Shown piece by piece: positions 1-6,231 of a DNA stretch of 6,249 nt (positions within the stretch are counted from its first letter, which is position 1; every line of letters begins with the position of its first letter). The notes below the pieces were generated by a model. The model did no database searches, had not been told where the DNA came from, and saw only the letters and a program-made list of their open reading frames with translations. Location: positions 6,612 to 12,860 of the forward strand of contig WQRP01000037.1 in NCBI GenBank assembly GCA_009786675.1, in the 5' to 3' direction. Position numbers and translations under genes: made by a program. Source of the DNA: Treponema sp. (GTDB taxonomy: Bacteria > Spirochaetota > Spirochaetia > Treponematales > Breznakiellaceae).

Positions 1-469
1 CCCTGTCGCCCGCCTCTTCCGCCGTTTTGAACCAGGGGCGCTCCCTTGGGTTGTGCCCCTCCGGCGGCTCCCATTGCAGCGCGTGAATATATATGTCACC
101 GAACACGTCAAAAAAACCGTAGATACAGCAAAGCCTTAGCTTGCTGGGCTTGGTTTGCAGCACCCCGGTGATGTCCTCCATAAAGGCCCGGATGTCGTTC
201 TCGTCGGCCCCGTGCAGAATCATGTGGCGGACGCTCCTGGAAACGGCGATAAGCGTGTTCTCGGATTCCGCCAGCGCGATTTCTATCTTGAGCCTTGTCC
301 TGTCCAGCAGGTCCTTGGATTCCCTTCTTAGGGATTCCCGAAGCATGTTGCTGACGTAGGAGTTGCTCGACACGACCATTAGAATAAAAGCCAGCGCCAC
401 GAAAAGCACCTGGATATACAGCGATGGGATTGATTGGAATTTTTTCTTACCGGGAGGGATTTCCGCCAT
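1..469 (-). CDS. Membrane-anchored sensor protein, N-terminal part (Cache-like extracytoplasmic domain), cut by the window edge
   Basis: The visible 156 residues begin with a short basic cytoplasmic stretch (MAEIPPGKKK). One hydrophobic helix follows at about residues 17-35, then a long amphipathic helix (about 38-80) and the start of an alpha/beta domain. The segment around residues 113-150 (LCCIYGFFDVFGDIYIHA, then NPRERPWFKTA) has the look of Cache/PDC sensor domains, in which an RPWF/RPWY-A motif marks the ligand-binding fold. Such domains sit outside the inner membrane and feed histidine kinases, chemotaxis receptors, diguanylate cyclases or PP2C-type phosphatases. The output domain lies beyond position 1, so the class cannot be told. 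The ATG at 467-469 is supported by AAGGA seven bases upstream. The frame is open to the edge. The gene follows the HEAT-repeat gene after 17 bases and is probably co-transcribed. Gene reality is well supported; the Cache call is moderate. Confidence 0.8.
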   Translation of the reverse strand, partial: MAEIPPGKKKFQSIPSLYIQVLFVALAFILMVVSSNSYVSNMLRESLRRESKDLLDRTRLKIEIALAESENTLIAVSRSVRHMILHGADENDIRAFMEDITGVLQTKPSKLRLCCIYGFFDVFGDIYIHALQWEPPEGHNPRERPWFKTAEEAGDR

Positions 470-476
470 GTATCCG

Positions 477-481
477 TCCTT
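477..481 (-). promoter_or_regulatory. Ribosome binding site of the sensor gene
   Basis: On the minus strand AAGGA lies seven bases before the ATG at 467-469. It fixes the start of the sensor frame, which would otherwise be judged only by its membrane helix. Confidence 0.6.
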
Positions 482-486
482 GTTTG

Positions 487-1887
487 TTATTGAAGCCCCA
501 GTCTTTCAAGCGTCCGCGTCGCCCTTCGCGCGAGACCCTGGTTGTTGTCCTCGGCAAGGATCCTGATCTCGTCGGCCAGGCTTACAAGGTTGTTGTTGGC
601 CGCGATCTCCAGGGCGTAGGATCTTTCGATTATGCCCCTTTCCGCCATAAGGCGCCGGGTGATGGGCTCCATGTTGCCGGCCGTCGTCCCGCCCAGGATC
701 CCTAGAAAGCTGTTGTACAGGGCGGTCAGGTTCCTGCGCCTTGCCTCGTCCATTTCCTCGATAAACATGTCCAGGAACCGGTCCGGGTTGTTCCGCATCA
801 GCACTTCACCCGACGTCGTTCGCACTCGGGCGGAGTTCCGGCGCTCGACAAACAGCTCCTCGATTACCTGCATCGACTCGCCGGTGTCGATCGCGCCCAG
901 CGCGCGGATGGAGTGCTCCCTTACCGCCTGGCTTTCGTCTCGCGTGGCGCGGAACCTAAGGTAGGGAACCGCCGCGACGAGCCGGCGATCCTGGCTGGCG
1001 TGGGCCGCGGCGATGCGGGTGCGCTCGTGGGAATCGCGGAAGGCGTCCAGGATTGCCGCGTCCACCGCCGCGCCCGAGAACGGCCCAAGGGATTGGACGG
1101 CGGCCGCCCGGACGTGGGGCTCGCCCGCCGAAACGCCGGCAAGCACCGCGTCAAGACCCCGGGGATCCCCGATTTGCGAAAGGGATTCCAGCGCGGCGAT
1201 ACGCAGGAACTGGCCGCCCTCGCCGTCGCCGGCAATGCCGGAAAGGAACTCCACCGCCGAGGCGGAACCGTTGGTGCCCAGCGCCAGGATTATCTCGCGC
1301 TGGGGCCCGGCGTCCAGGTCGCGGTCCCCGTGGAACTCGACAAGGTACTCGGCCATGTCGTCGGCGACCCTGCCGCCGGCCGCCCCGCCGATGCGTCCAA
1401 GGGCACGGATCGTGTTCGTCAGAAAGCGCCTTTCCTCGCTTTCGGCTACCTCGCGAAGGACCGGGATGGCCTCGGCCGCGCCTATCCTGCCAAGGTAGTC
1501 TATCGCGGCAAGCACCGTCTCGCCGTGCTCGTCGAAGCGTTCCTCCACGGCGTGGATGGCCCGTTCCTCCAGCCCGGTTCTTTCCCTTTCGCCGAAAAAG
1601 TTAAAGGCCACGGCCAGGATGTTGTGGTTGCCGGTGTTTCCCACAAGGGCGATAATTTCGTTGTCCAGGGAGTCCGTGCCTTCCTCCCTAAGCTCGCGCA
1701 TAAGGGCGGCGATTTCCGTTTCCGTGCCGAAACGCACTATGTCGCGCCGCAGCTCGTCTATGTCCACCCGCTGCTGCTCCGTCCTTTCCTGCGCGTGAAC
1801 GCCCGGCATAAACGCCGCCGGCGATAAAAACACGGCCAGAAGCAACGCCGCCGTAAAAAGTGCCTTGGGAAAAAACCCAGTTTTCAT
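487..1887 (-). CDS. Secreted HEAT-repeat protein
   Basis: This 466-residue protein starts with a typical Sec signal peptide: MKTGFFPK, a hydrophobic core at about residues 9-26, and a likely signal peptidase I site after VHA (residue 32). No lipobox cysteine is seen, so it should be soluble in the periplasm or exported. Most of the rest is alternating amphipathic helices of HEAT type. Repeat-like units are clearest at about 125-165 (AIDYLGRIGAAEAIPVL; IRALGRIGG), 228-268 (AALESLSQIGDPRGLDAVL; AAAVQSLG) and 320-347 (REHSIRALGAID). HEAT solenoids usually act as protein-binding scaffolds; no catalytic motif is visible and the partner is unknown. The ATG overlaps the tgt stop (ATGA) and has AAGGAG eight bases upstream inside tgt, so translation is probably coupled. 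The gene ends with TAA just before the sensor gene. Fold and export are well supported; the exact role is not known. Confidence 0.9.
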   Translation of the reverse strand: MKTGFFPKALFTAALLLAVFLSPAAFMPGVHAQERTEQQRVDIDELRRDIVRFGTETEIAALMRELREEGTDSLDNEIIALVGNTGNHNILAVAFNFFGERERTGLEERAIHAVEERFDEHGETVLAAIDYLGRIGAAEAIPVLREVAESEERRFLTNTIRALGRIGGAAGGRVADDMAEYLVEFHGDRDLDAGPQREIILALGTNGSASAVEFLSGIAGDGEGGQFLRIAALESLSQIGDPRGLDAVLAGVSAGEPHVRAAAVQSLGPFSGAAVDAAILDAFRDSHERTRIAAAHASQDRRLVAAVPYLRFRATRDESQAVREHSIRALGAIDTGESMQVIEELFVERRNSARVRTTSGEVLMRNNPDRFLDMFIEEMDEARRRNLTALYNSFLGILGGTTAGNMEPITRRLMAERGIIERSYALEIAANNNLVSLADEIRILAEDNNQGLARRATRTLERLGLQ

Positions 1888-3011
1888 TCCGCTTTCTCCT
1901 TGTAACCCGAAAGAAAGTCCCGCTTGAACGTGGGGAAACGATTCTCCCCGATAGCGCGACGTGCGTCAATAACCAATTGGTGAAGAAAAAACAGGTTGTG
2001 GTAGCTTGCCAGCATGGAGCAGAGTATCTCCTGATTTTTAAATAAGTGGCGCAGATAGGCGCGGCTGTACTGTCTGCATACTTTGCAGGCACACTCTTTA
2101 TCTATCGGCATAAAATCCATTCGCCTGTCGGTTTTTTTTAGGGCAACCGGCCCCCGGCGGGTATAAACCCTGCCGTTTCTGCCTTCCCTGGTTGGCACCA
2201 CGCAGTCGAACATGTCCATGCCGTTTTCTATGGCCTCCAGGATGTATTCCGGGGTTCCTATGCCCATAAGGTACCTGGGTTTTTCCAGCGGCATAAGCGA
2301 GGCCGTAAGCCCCAGCGTCTCGGTAAAGGCCGCGTGGGGCTCGCCGACCGAAAGCCCCCCGATCGCGATGCCCGGGGTGCCCGCCTCGGCGCAGGCCTCG
2401 ACGCTTCGCTTGCGCAAGTCGGGGAAAAAGTTCCCCTGGACGATGCTGAAAAGGCTTCCCCGGTAGCCTTCCCCCCGCTTTTGCTCCCAGGCACGAACCG
2501 CCCGGCCCATCCACCCGGTGGTAAGGTCCAGCGCTTTTTCCGCCTCCCCGCGATCCGCGCCCCAGGCGCTGCACACGTCAAGCTGCATCTGAATGTCGCT
2601 GCCTATGACGCACTGGGTTTCGACCACGTTTTCCGGGGTAAACAGGTGCCTTGACCCGTCTATGTGGGACTGGAACCGCACGCCCTCCCCGGCGATCTTG
2701 CGCAGGCCGGAAAGCGAGAAAACCTGGTATCCCCCCGAGTCGGTGAGTATGTTCCGGTCCCAGGCCATAAAGCGGTGCAGCCCGCCCGCGCCGGCCATGA
2801 CCTCCATTCCGGGGCGAAGGTACAGGTGGTACGTGTTCGAAAGAATAATCCCGAAGCCGATTTCCCGCAGGTCCCCGACCGTAAGGGCCTTTACCGTGCC
2901 CGCCGTTCCCACCGGCATGAACACCGGCGTGGAAACCTCGCCGTGGGGAAGGCGCAGGACGCCGGTTCGCGCCAGGGAGTCGCGGTCTTTGGAAACGACG
3001 TCAAAAAGCAT
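1884..3011 (-). CDS. tgt: Queuine/preQ1 tRNA-guanine transglycosylase
   Basis: Tgt swaps the guanine at position 34 of GUN-anticodon tRNAs (Asp, Asn, His, Tyr) for preQ1, the entry step of queuosine formation on tRNA in the cytoplasm. The protein has 375 residues, the same as E. coli Tgt, and is complete. Family landmarks are FMPVGTAGTVKAL (31-43), NTYHLYLRPG (59-68), LTDSGGYQVFSL (89-100, with general acid/base Asp91), QLDVC with Asp145, VQGN (191-194), GGLSVGE (218-224) and DMFDCVVPTR (266-275). Asp269 aligns with the catalytic nucleophile Asp264 of E. coli. The zinc site CxCxxC-x25-H is intact as Cys307, Cys309, Cys312 and His338. The N-terminus aligns with known Tgt proteins from the first Met, so the start is firm, yet no usable Shine-Dalgarno precedes it. 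A -10-like box ends six bases before the ATG instead. The gene lies 51 bases after lptG and overlaps the HEAT gene by ATGA. No queA or queF is present in the window. Confidence 0.97.
   Translation of the reverse strand: MLFDVVSKDRDSLARTGVLRLPHGEVSTPVFMPVGTAGTVKALTVGDLREIGFGIILSNTYHLYLRPGMEVMAGAGGLHRFMAWDRNILTDSGGYQVFSLSGLRKIAGEGVRFQSHIDGSRHLFTPENVVETQCVIGSDIQMQLDVCSAWGADRGEAEKALDLTTGWMGRAVRAWEQKRGEGYRGSLFSIVQGNFFPDLRKRSVEACAEAGTPGIAIGGLSVGEPHAAFTETLGLTASLMPLEKPRYLMGIGTPEYILEAIENGMDMFDCVVPTREGRNGRVYTRRGPVALKKTDRRMDFMPIDKECACKVCRQYSRAYLRHLFKNQEILCSMLASYHNLFFLHQLVIDARRAIGENRFPTFKRDFLSGYKEKAE
1896..1901 (-). promoter_or_regulatory. Ribosome binding site of the HEAT-repeat gene, inside the tgt 3' end
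   Basis: AAGGAG on the minus strand lies eight bases before the ATG at 1885-1887. The same bases encode the last Lys-Glu-Lys stretch of Tgt. This is the best Shine-Dalgarno match in the window and confirms the start directly before the signal peptide. Confidence 0.75.
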
Positions 3012-3017
3012 ACCTAT

Positions 3018-3026
3018 AATATAACA
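3018..3026 (-). promoter_or_regulatory. Extended -10 promoter candidate before tgt
   Basis: In the 51-base lptG-tgt gap the minus strand reads TGTTATATT, that is TG-n-TATATT. This matches five of six bases of TATAAT plus the extended -10 dinucleotide. No -35 box is seen at 16-18 bases, which an extended -10 can do without. The hexamer ends six bases before the tgt ATG, so transcription would begin at or next to the A of the start codon. It could let tgt, the HEAT gene and the sensor be transcribed apart from the permease genes. Chance occurrence in an A+T-rich patch is possible. Confidence 0.45.
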
Positions 3027-3062
3027 CTTTTTGCGCCCGCGATCCCTTTCGCCGCCGATTTC

Positions 3063-4133
3063 CTAGGTCTTGGCCCCCCCCAGCAGCAGAAGGCCAACCG
3101 CTATAAAAAACGCCACCGGAAACCAGGCGCCGACAAAGCCGGGTATTTGGCCCATCCTTGCCAGCATCATGGTGATCATCTCGATCACGTAGAACACCAC
3201 CGCCGCCGAAAGACTGGCAAGCAGGCTCATCAACAGGATGTTTTTCCGGAACCTGCCGCCCATCGACAGCGAAAGCACCATCACGATGAACGAGACCGAG
3301 GCGAATGAAAACCGGTGAAAGAAATCCGCCTCCGCCTCGGCGTAGGGCAGGCCCGCGGCCCTTAGGTCCTCGACCAGGTTCCTAAGTTCCAGGGCCGAAA
3401 GCTCCTCCGGCCTTACGGCGCTTCGCCTGAATATGTCCGGGTGCTCCCTGAATTCGTCCGTGGGCGGAAGCGGCGCGGCCCGCAGAAACCCGTCGTCCCA
3501 AAAATAGATTATGGGACTGACGAAGTTCCAGTAGTCGCCAGTCCACGTCGCCCTGGGCGCGCGGATTAGCGAGATAAAATCGCCCTGGGCGTTCTGCTCC
3601 ACGATGCTTATTCCGTTAAGTACCTGCCCGATATGGTCGTAAAAATCCACCGAGTAAATAAGCTGGCCCCCGCGCGACCGTATCACTATGTCCGAGTTGT
3701 GCTCCACGACGTGCTGGCGCAGCGCGCGCCTTGTAAGCTCGTTCTTGGTCCGCATCGTTGGGACAACCACCGCGTCGTCAAAAAAAAACGAGAAGAACGA
3801 GGCGACCAGCCCAAGGATCAGCAGGGGCAGGCTGAACCGCCGGAAGGGAATCCCCGACGAAAAAATCGAGGTAAGCTCGTTGCGGGCGTAAAGATCCCCC
3901 AGGGTGTACGCCGACGCGAAAAGTAGCGATATTGGCAGGGCGAACGCGAAAGCCTGGGGCAGGTAGAACAGGCTTATCCGCATGATCTCGACAAAGGGAA
4001 CCTCGTTGTTCAGGTAGCGCACCAGATGGGCGAACAGGTCGATTATCGACAGCAGGAAGGCGAACATGCCCAGGGCGGCGACGAAAATGAGCGAGAACTG
4101 CCGCAACAGGTAACGGTCTAGGATCCTTACCAT
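3063..4133 (-). CDS. lptG: LptF/LptG-family permease, LptG-like
   Basis: This 356-residue inner-membrane protein has the LptF/LptG family layout and a length close to E. coli LptG. It opens with the family-type start MVRILDRYLLRQF. Three membrane helices follow (about 14-36, 54-78, 101-120), then a periplasmic domain of about 150 residues, mostly beta-rich, and three more helices (about 275-292, 298-321, 332-352). The usual short linker LSALELRNLVEDLRAAG (246-261) and the segment DFFHRFSFA (270-278) lead into helix 4. In the known system LptF and LptG pair with two LptB ATPases to lift lipopolysaccharide out of the inner membrane toward LptC/LptA. If the host is a treponeme without LPS, the cargo would be another lipid; that is inference. 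The ATG abuts the stop of the upstream permease gene (TAG-ATG), with AAGGTG nine bases upstream. A run of nine T (A at 3780-3788 on the plus strand) encodes three Phe in helix 3. Which of the two genes is F and which is G rests on order and domain size. Confidence 0.85.
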   Translation of the reverse strand: MVRILDRYLLRQFSLIFVAALGMFAFLLSIIDLFAHLVRYLNNEVPFVEIMRISLFYLPQAFAFALPISLLFASAYTLGDLYARNELTSIFSSGIPFRRFSLPLLILGLVASFFSFFFDDAVVVPTMRTKNELTRRALRQHVVEHNSDIVIRSRGGQLIYSVDFYDHIGQVLNGISIVEQNAQGDFISLIRAPRATWTGDYWNFVSPIIYFWDDGFLRAAPLPPTDEFREHPDIFRRSAVRPEELSALELRNLVEDLRAAGLPYAEAEADFFHRFSFASVSFIVMVLSLSMGGRFRKNILLMSLLASLSAAVVFYVIEMITMMLARMGQIPGFVGAWFPVAFFIAVGLLLLGGAKT

Positions 4134-5498
4134 CTATTTGAACACCTTGACGGCGGCCAGGATCGAGCCTATCGACAGCGCCAGGATGTTGGGGGTCCAA
4201 ATCGACCAGAAGGGCGAGGTGCCAAGCCTGACCCCCATGGTCTGCCCGCCCAGAAGCAGGGCCCAGTAAATGACCGATATAATCAGCCCGAAGATAAAGC
4301 CGACGGTCTGGCCGCTTTTTTTCGCCATAAGCCCCAGCGCGACCGCAAGAAAGACGAACGAAAAGGCCCCAAAGGGAACCGAGAATTTCTGGTTGAACTC
4401 CAGCCGGTAAAGCGAAAGCGTGCGGTCCCTTCGCATGTTTTCCAGGGTCTGCACCTCGCGCTCGAAGGTCGTCAGTTGGTTGTTCCTTCGGTTCCAGACA
4501 TTCGAGTCCGGACCCTCCCTAAGGTTCTGCTCCAGGGCAAGGCCGAGCGAGGCGACCCTGTTCTGCCTGTCGTTCACCCTGACGTCAAGGTCGGCGCTTA
4601 GCCTTTGGATCTCCCGGAACACGTCCACCGAGCTCATCTCGCGGGGGCTTATCGAGGTCAGCGTCTGTATTATGTCCTCCTGCGGCACCCAGTAGCGGAC
4701 CGAGCTGGCGAAGGCGTAGTCGTAGTCCTCCCTTGCGATTTCCCTGGACGACTGGATAAAGGCCCGGGACATGTCCAGGCTAAGGCCGTCCCTGCCGGCG
4801 TCCCTAAGCTCGGCGGTGTTGGCCATTATAAGCCGGCGCTCGCCGTCCCCGGTGCGGTCCATGATCAGCACGTTGTTTATCGAGTTGCCGATCACGTCGC
4901 CGGTGACGATAACCGTGTCCCTGAACCTTATGACCGAGTTCGACGCCATTTCCAGGGCCGGGGTGGAAACAAGAATGCGCCGGTACAGTTGCCTGAACTG
5001 CAGGGTCCCCGCCGGAAGCAGTATGTCGTTCGCGACAAACGCCACTAGGGAAATCACAACCCCGACGGTTATGGCCGGGACAAACACGTTGCGAAAGGAA
5101 AGTCCCGACGAAAGCATGACCAGGATTTCGTTGTCGCTGGAAAGCCGCCCAATCGTCATAAGCGTCCCGACCAGCGAGGCAAACGGGGCGGACAGGGCGA
5201 TAATCGACGGCAGGGCGAAAAGCACCAGCAGGGCCACCTGGTACAGCGGCACCTGCCTGGTCAGAATGTCCTGGGCCATCAGCAATAGCTGGTTGACGAA
5301 GAAAATAAAGAAGAAAAACAGGAACGCGATTAGAAAGGCGAAAAACGTCTCGCCAAGGACGTACTTGTAGATGGTCAGGGACATGGAACGGGGGCTTTCC
5401 CCGCCCGTCCTGCCCGTAAAAAGCCACCTGCGAACCATGGACGGAGAACCCGTGAGTCTTTTTATGATGCCGGAGCCCGCCGCCCCAATTTCGTTCAT
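4134..5498 (-). CDS. lptF: LptF/LptG-family permease, LptF-like, with a helical insert
   Basis: This is the upstream partner of the permease pair in the lipid-export (Lpt-type) transporter of the inner membrane. From the ATG at 5496-5498 it has 454 residues. That ATG overlaps the dut stop (ATGA) but has only a weak GGA upstream. The family-like start is [14 protein letters not shown] at residue 39 (ATG at 5382-5384), giving 416 residues; this shorter form may be the true protein. Membrane helices lie at about 50-72 (very Phe-rich), 86-116, 134-156, 371-391, 397-418 and 430-451. The periplasmic part runs from about 157 to 368: a beta-rich domain to about 285, then a charged helical stretch (about 289-360) predicted to be coiled. 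This is roughly 50 residues longer than the matching linker in E. coli LptG or in the neighbour here. The segment [13 protein letters not shown] (365-377) is the family signature leading into helix 4. Reading upstream of 5498 continues into dut in another frame and is not believable. Confidence 0.87.
   Translation of the reverse strand: MNEIGAAGSGIIKRLTGSPSMVRRWLFTGRTGGESPRSMSLTIYKYVLGETFFAFLIAFLFFFFIFFVNQLLLMAQDILTRQVPLYQVALLVLFALPSIIALSAPFASLVGTLMTIGRLSSDNEILVMLSSGLSFRNVFVPAITVGVVISLVAFVANDILLPAGTLQFRQLYRRILVSTPALEMASNSVIRFRDTVIVTGDVIGNSINNVLIMDRTGDGERRLIMANTAELRDAGRDGLSLDMSRAFIQSSREIAREDYDYAFASSVRYWVPQEDIIQTLTSISPREMSSVDVFREIQRLSADLDVRVNDRQNRVASLGLALEQNLREGPDSNVWNRRNNQLTTFEREVQTLENMRRDRTLSLYRLEFNQKFSVPFGAFSFVFLAVALGLMAKKSGQTVGFIFGLIISVIYWALLLGGQTMGVRLGTSPFWSIWTPNILALSIGSILAAVKVFK
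4143..4148 (-). promoter_or_regulatory. Ribosome binding site of the lptG-like gene
   Basis: AAGGTG on the minus strand lies nine bases before the ATG at 4131-4133, inside the last codons of the upstream permease gene. It supports a start that touches the preceding stop codon. Confidence 0.55.
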
Positions 5499-5938
5499 CC
5501 CGTAGATCCAAAACCGCCGGCGCCCCGCTCCGTTACGGAAAGTTTCCCCGTTTCCGCTTCCAGGATAAAAGCCCGGGCGAAGGGGGCGATGACCAACTGG
5601 GCGACGCGGTCGCCGTTTTTTACGGTGAACGTTTCCGCGCCAAAGTTCGCCAGGATCACGGCAAGCTCGCCCCGGTAGTCGGAATCGATTGTCCCCGGCG
5701 AGTTCAGCACCGTGACGCCGTGCCTTGCCGCCAGGCCGGATCGGGGCCTTACCTGCCCCTCGAACCCCTCCGGGATCTCCAGGCATAAGCCCGTGGGGAC
5801 TTTTGCCCGCCCCATGGGCGGAATGGGCAGGTCTTCCGCAAGAAAGGCCCTAAGATCCATGCCCGCCGCCCCGGCGCTTTCGTAGCGGGGCAAGGTGACG
5901 CGGGGATCGGTTCTGGATACCTTTAGGGTCGCCTGCAT
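5495..5938 (-). CDS. dut: Deoxyuridine 5'-triphosphate nucleotidohydrolase (dUTPase)
   Basis: Dut hydrolyses dUTP to dUMP and pyrophosphate, keeping uracil out of DNA and supplying dUMP for thymidylate synthesis; it acts in the cytoplasm as a homotrimer. The 147-residue protein is close to the usual length (E. coli about 151). All five motifs of the trimeric family are present in order: AGMDLRA (25-31), RPRSGLA (64-70), [11 protein letters not shown] (82-92) with the catalytic Asp in the IDxxY core, [11 protein letters not shown] (109-119) and the C-terminal P-loop-like lid [10 protein letters not shown] (138-147). The start is chosen because the N-terminus ([20 protein letters not shown]) lines up with other Dut proteins from the first residues. 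No Shine-Dalgarno precedes it, and a -10-like box ends six bases before the ATG. Its TGA overlaps the next ATG, making it the first gene of the permease unit. Function is essentially certain. Confidence 0.98.
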   Translation of the reverse strand: MQATLKVSRTDPRVTLPRYESAGAAGMDLRAFLAEDLPIPPMGRAKVPTGLCLEIPEGFEGQVRPRSGLAARHGVTVLNSPGTIDSDYRGELAVILANFGAETFTVKNGDRVAQLVIAPFARAFILEAETGKLSVTERGAGGFGSTG

Positions 5939-5944
5939 ATTGTA

Positions 5945-5973
5945 ATTATGGGCTTTTATGGCGGTTTTAGCAA
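5945..5973 (-). promoter_or_regulatory. Sigma-70-type promoter candidate for dut and the operon
   Basis: On the minus strand TTGCTA (5968-5973, four of six to TTGACA) is followed after exactly 17 bases by CATAAT (5945-5950, five of six to TATAAT). The -10 box ends six bases before the dut ATG, so the expected transcription start falls on the start codon itself. It is the only promoter-like pair I find ahead of the minus-strand gene run. The site is read by eye from consensus and is untested. Confidence 0.5.
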
Positions 5974-5976
5974 TAT

Positions 5977-6005
5977 GCGCCGGCCGGCGGCGCCGGCAGG
6001 TTTTT
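5977..6005 (+). terminator. GC-rich hairpin followed by a T run, upstream of dut (orphan terminator-like or operator-like element)
   Basis: The plus strand has three copies of the self-complementary GCCGGC (5979-5984, 5983-5988, 5992-5997). The last two form a six-pair stem with a GGC loop, and three bases later comes TTTTT (6001-6005). An alternative stem pairs GCGCCG (5977-5982) with CGGCGC (5988-5993). Read on the plus strand it resembles a short intrinsic terminator, but no plus-strand gene ends here. It sits three bases beyond the -35 box of the dut promoter, so an operator or repeat-type palindrome is an equal possibility. Confidence 0.3.
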
Positions 6006-6040
6006 CAACCCGTTTGTCTGAACGCCCGTCCAAAAAACCT

Positions 6041-6226
6041 TTACTTTCCAGGCTTTTCGTGGTATACATAACCATGCTTGGCGACAACCGAAACAGTCGT
6101 ATTTACGCCCAACACCGTTTTGGATGCGAAATAAATATTGTTACGAATGAAAGGTATAGAAACCCTTGCCCTGTAGCCAGCGGCGACATTTACCCCCCCC
6201 CCCGAATGTAAATGAACCACTTTCAT
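6041..6226 (-). CDS. Doubtful 61-codon ORF containing an 11-base G run
   Basis: The frame starts MKVVHLHSGGGV and ends HEKPGK, and is not recognised. It has no Shine-Dalgarno sequence; a TATACT box ends five bases before its ATG, similar to the geometry at dut and tgt. Codons 8-11 come from an uninterrupted run of eleven G, so one base gained or lost would break the frame. Codon use is more A/T-ending than in the true genes, and there is no clear signal peptide, membrane helix or motif. It is most likely chance, but is recorded because of the homopolymer and the upstream box. Confidence 0.15.
   Translation of the reverse strand: MKVVHLHSGGGVNVAAGYRARVSIPFIRNNIYFASKTVLGVNTTVSVVAKHGYVYHEKPGK
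6193..6203. repeat. Homopolymer of 11 C (11 G on the minus strand)
   Basis: An uninterrupted run of eleven C on the plus strand in otherwise A+T-rich intergenic DNA. Poly-G runs of this size are slippage-prone, and in Treponema pallidum similar tracts near promoters are known to vary expression. Here the run lies inside a doubtful ORF and about 255 bases upstream of dut. It is also a place where sequencing or assembly may miscount bases. Confidence 0.9.
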
Positions 6227-6231
6227 TCGAA

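Noticed and set aside
913..1827. Long plus-strand ORF (304 codons) opposite the HEAT-repeat gene
   Set aside because: It lies wholly antisense to a gene with a signal peptide and repeats. It has no Shine-Dalgarno and no recognisable motif, and open antisense frames are expected in GC-rich coding DNA.
2132..2139. CTA AAA AAA ACC slippery-looking run in tgt as programmed frameshift
   Set aside because: The Tgt protein is complete and continuous through the site with the zinc motif downstream in frame, and no alternative product or stimulating structure is visible.
3012..3062. Intrinsic terminator between lptG and tgt
   Set aside because: Only a four-pair stem (GCGA/TCGC around 3040-3053) is found and it is not followed by a T run on the minus strand, so termination here is not supported.
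2664..3308. Plus-strand ORF of 214 codons across the tgt start and lptG end
   Set aside because: It is antisense to two well-supported genes and the gap between them. Its His/Lys/Gln-rich translation matches nothing, so it is a shadow frame.
5499..5786. Upstream extension of the lptF frame to a Met inside dut (550 codons in all)
   Set aside because: The extra residues are the out-of-frame reading of the dut coding sequence, Pro/Gly/Arg-rich and without family similarity. The start at 5498 or 5384 fits better.
5948..6211. Plus-strand ORF of 87 codons in the intergenic region
   Set aside because: It reads through the hairpin, the T run and the poly-C run, has no ribosome binding site and has random-looking composition.
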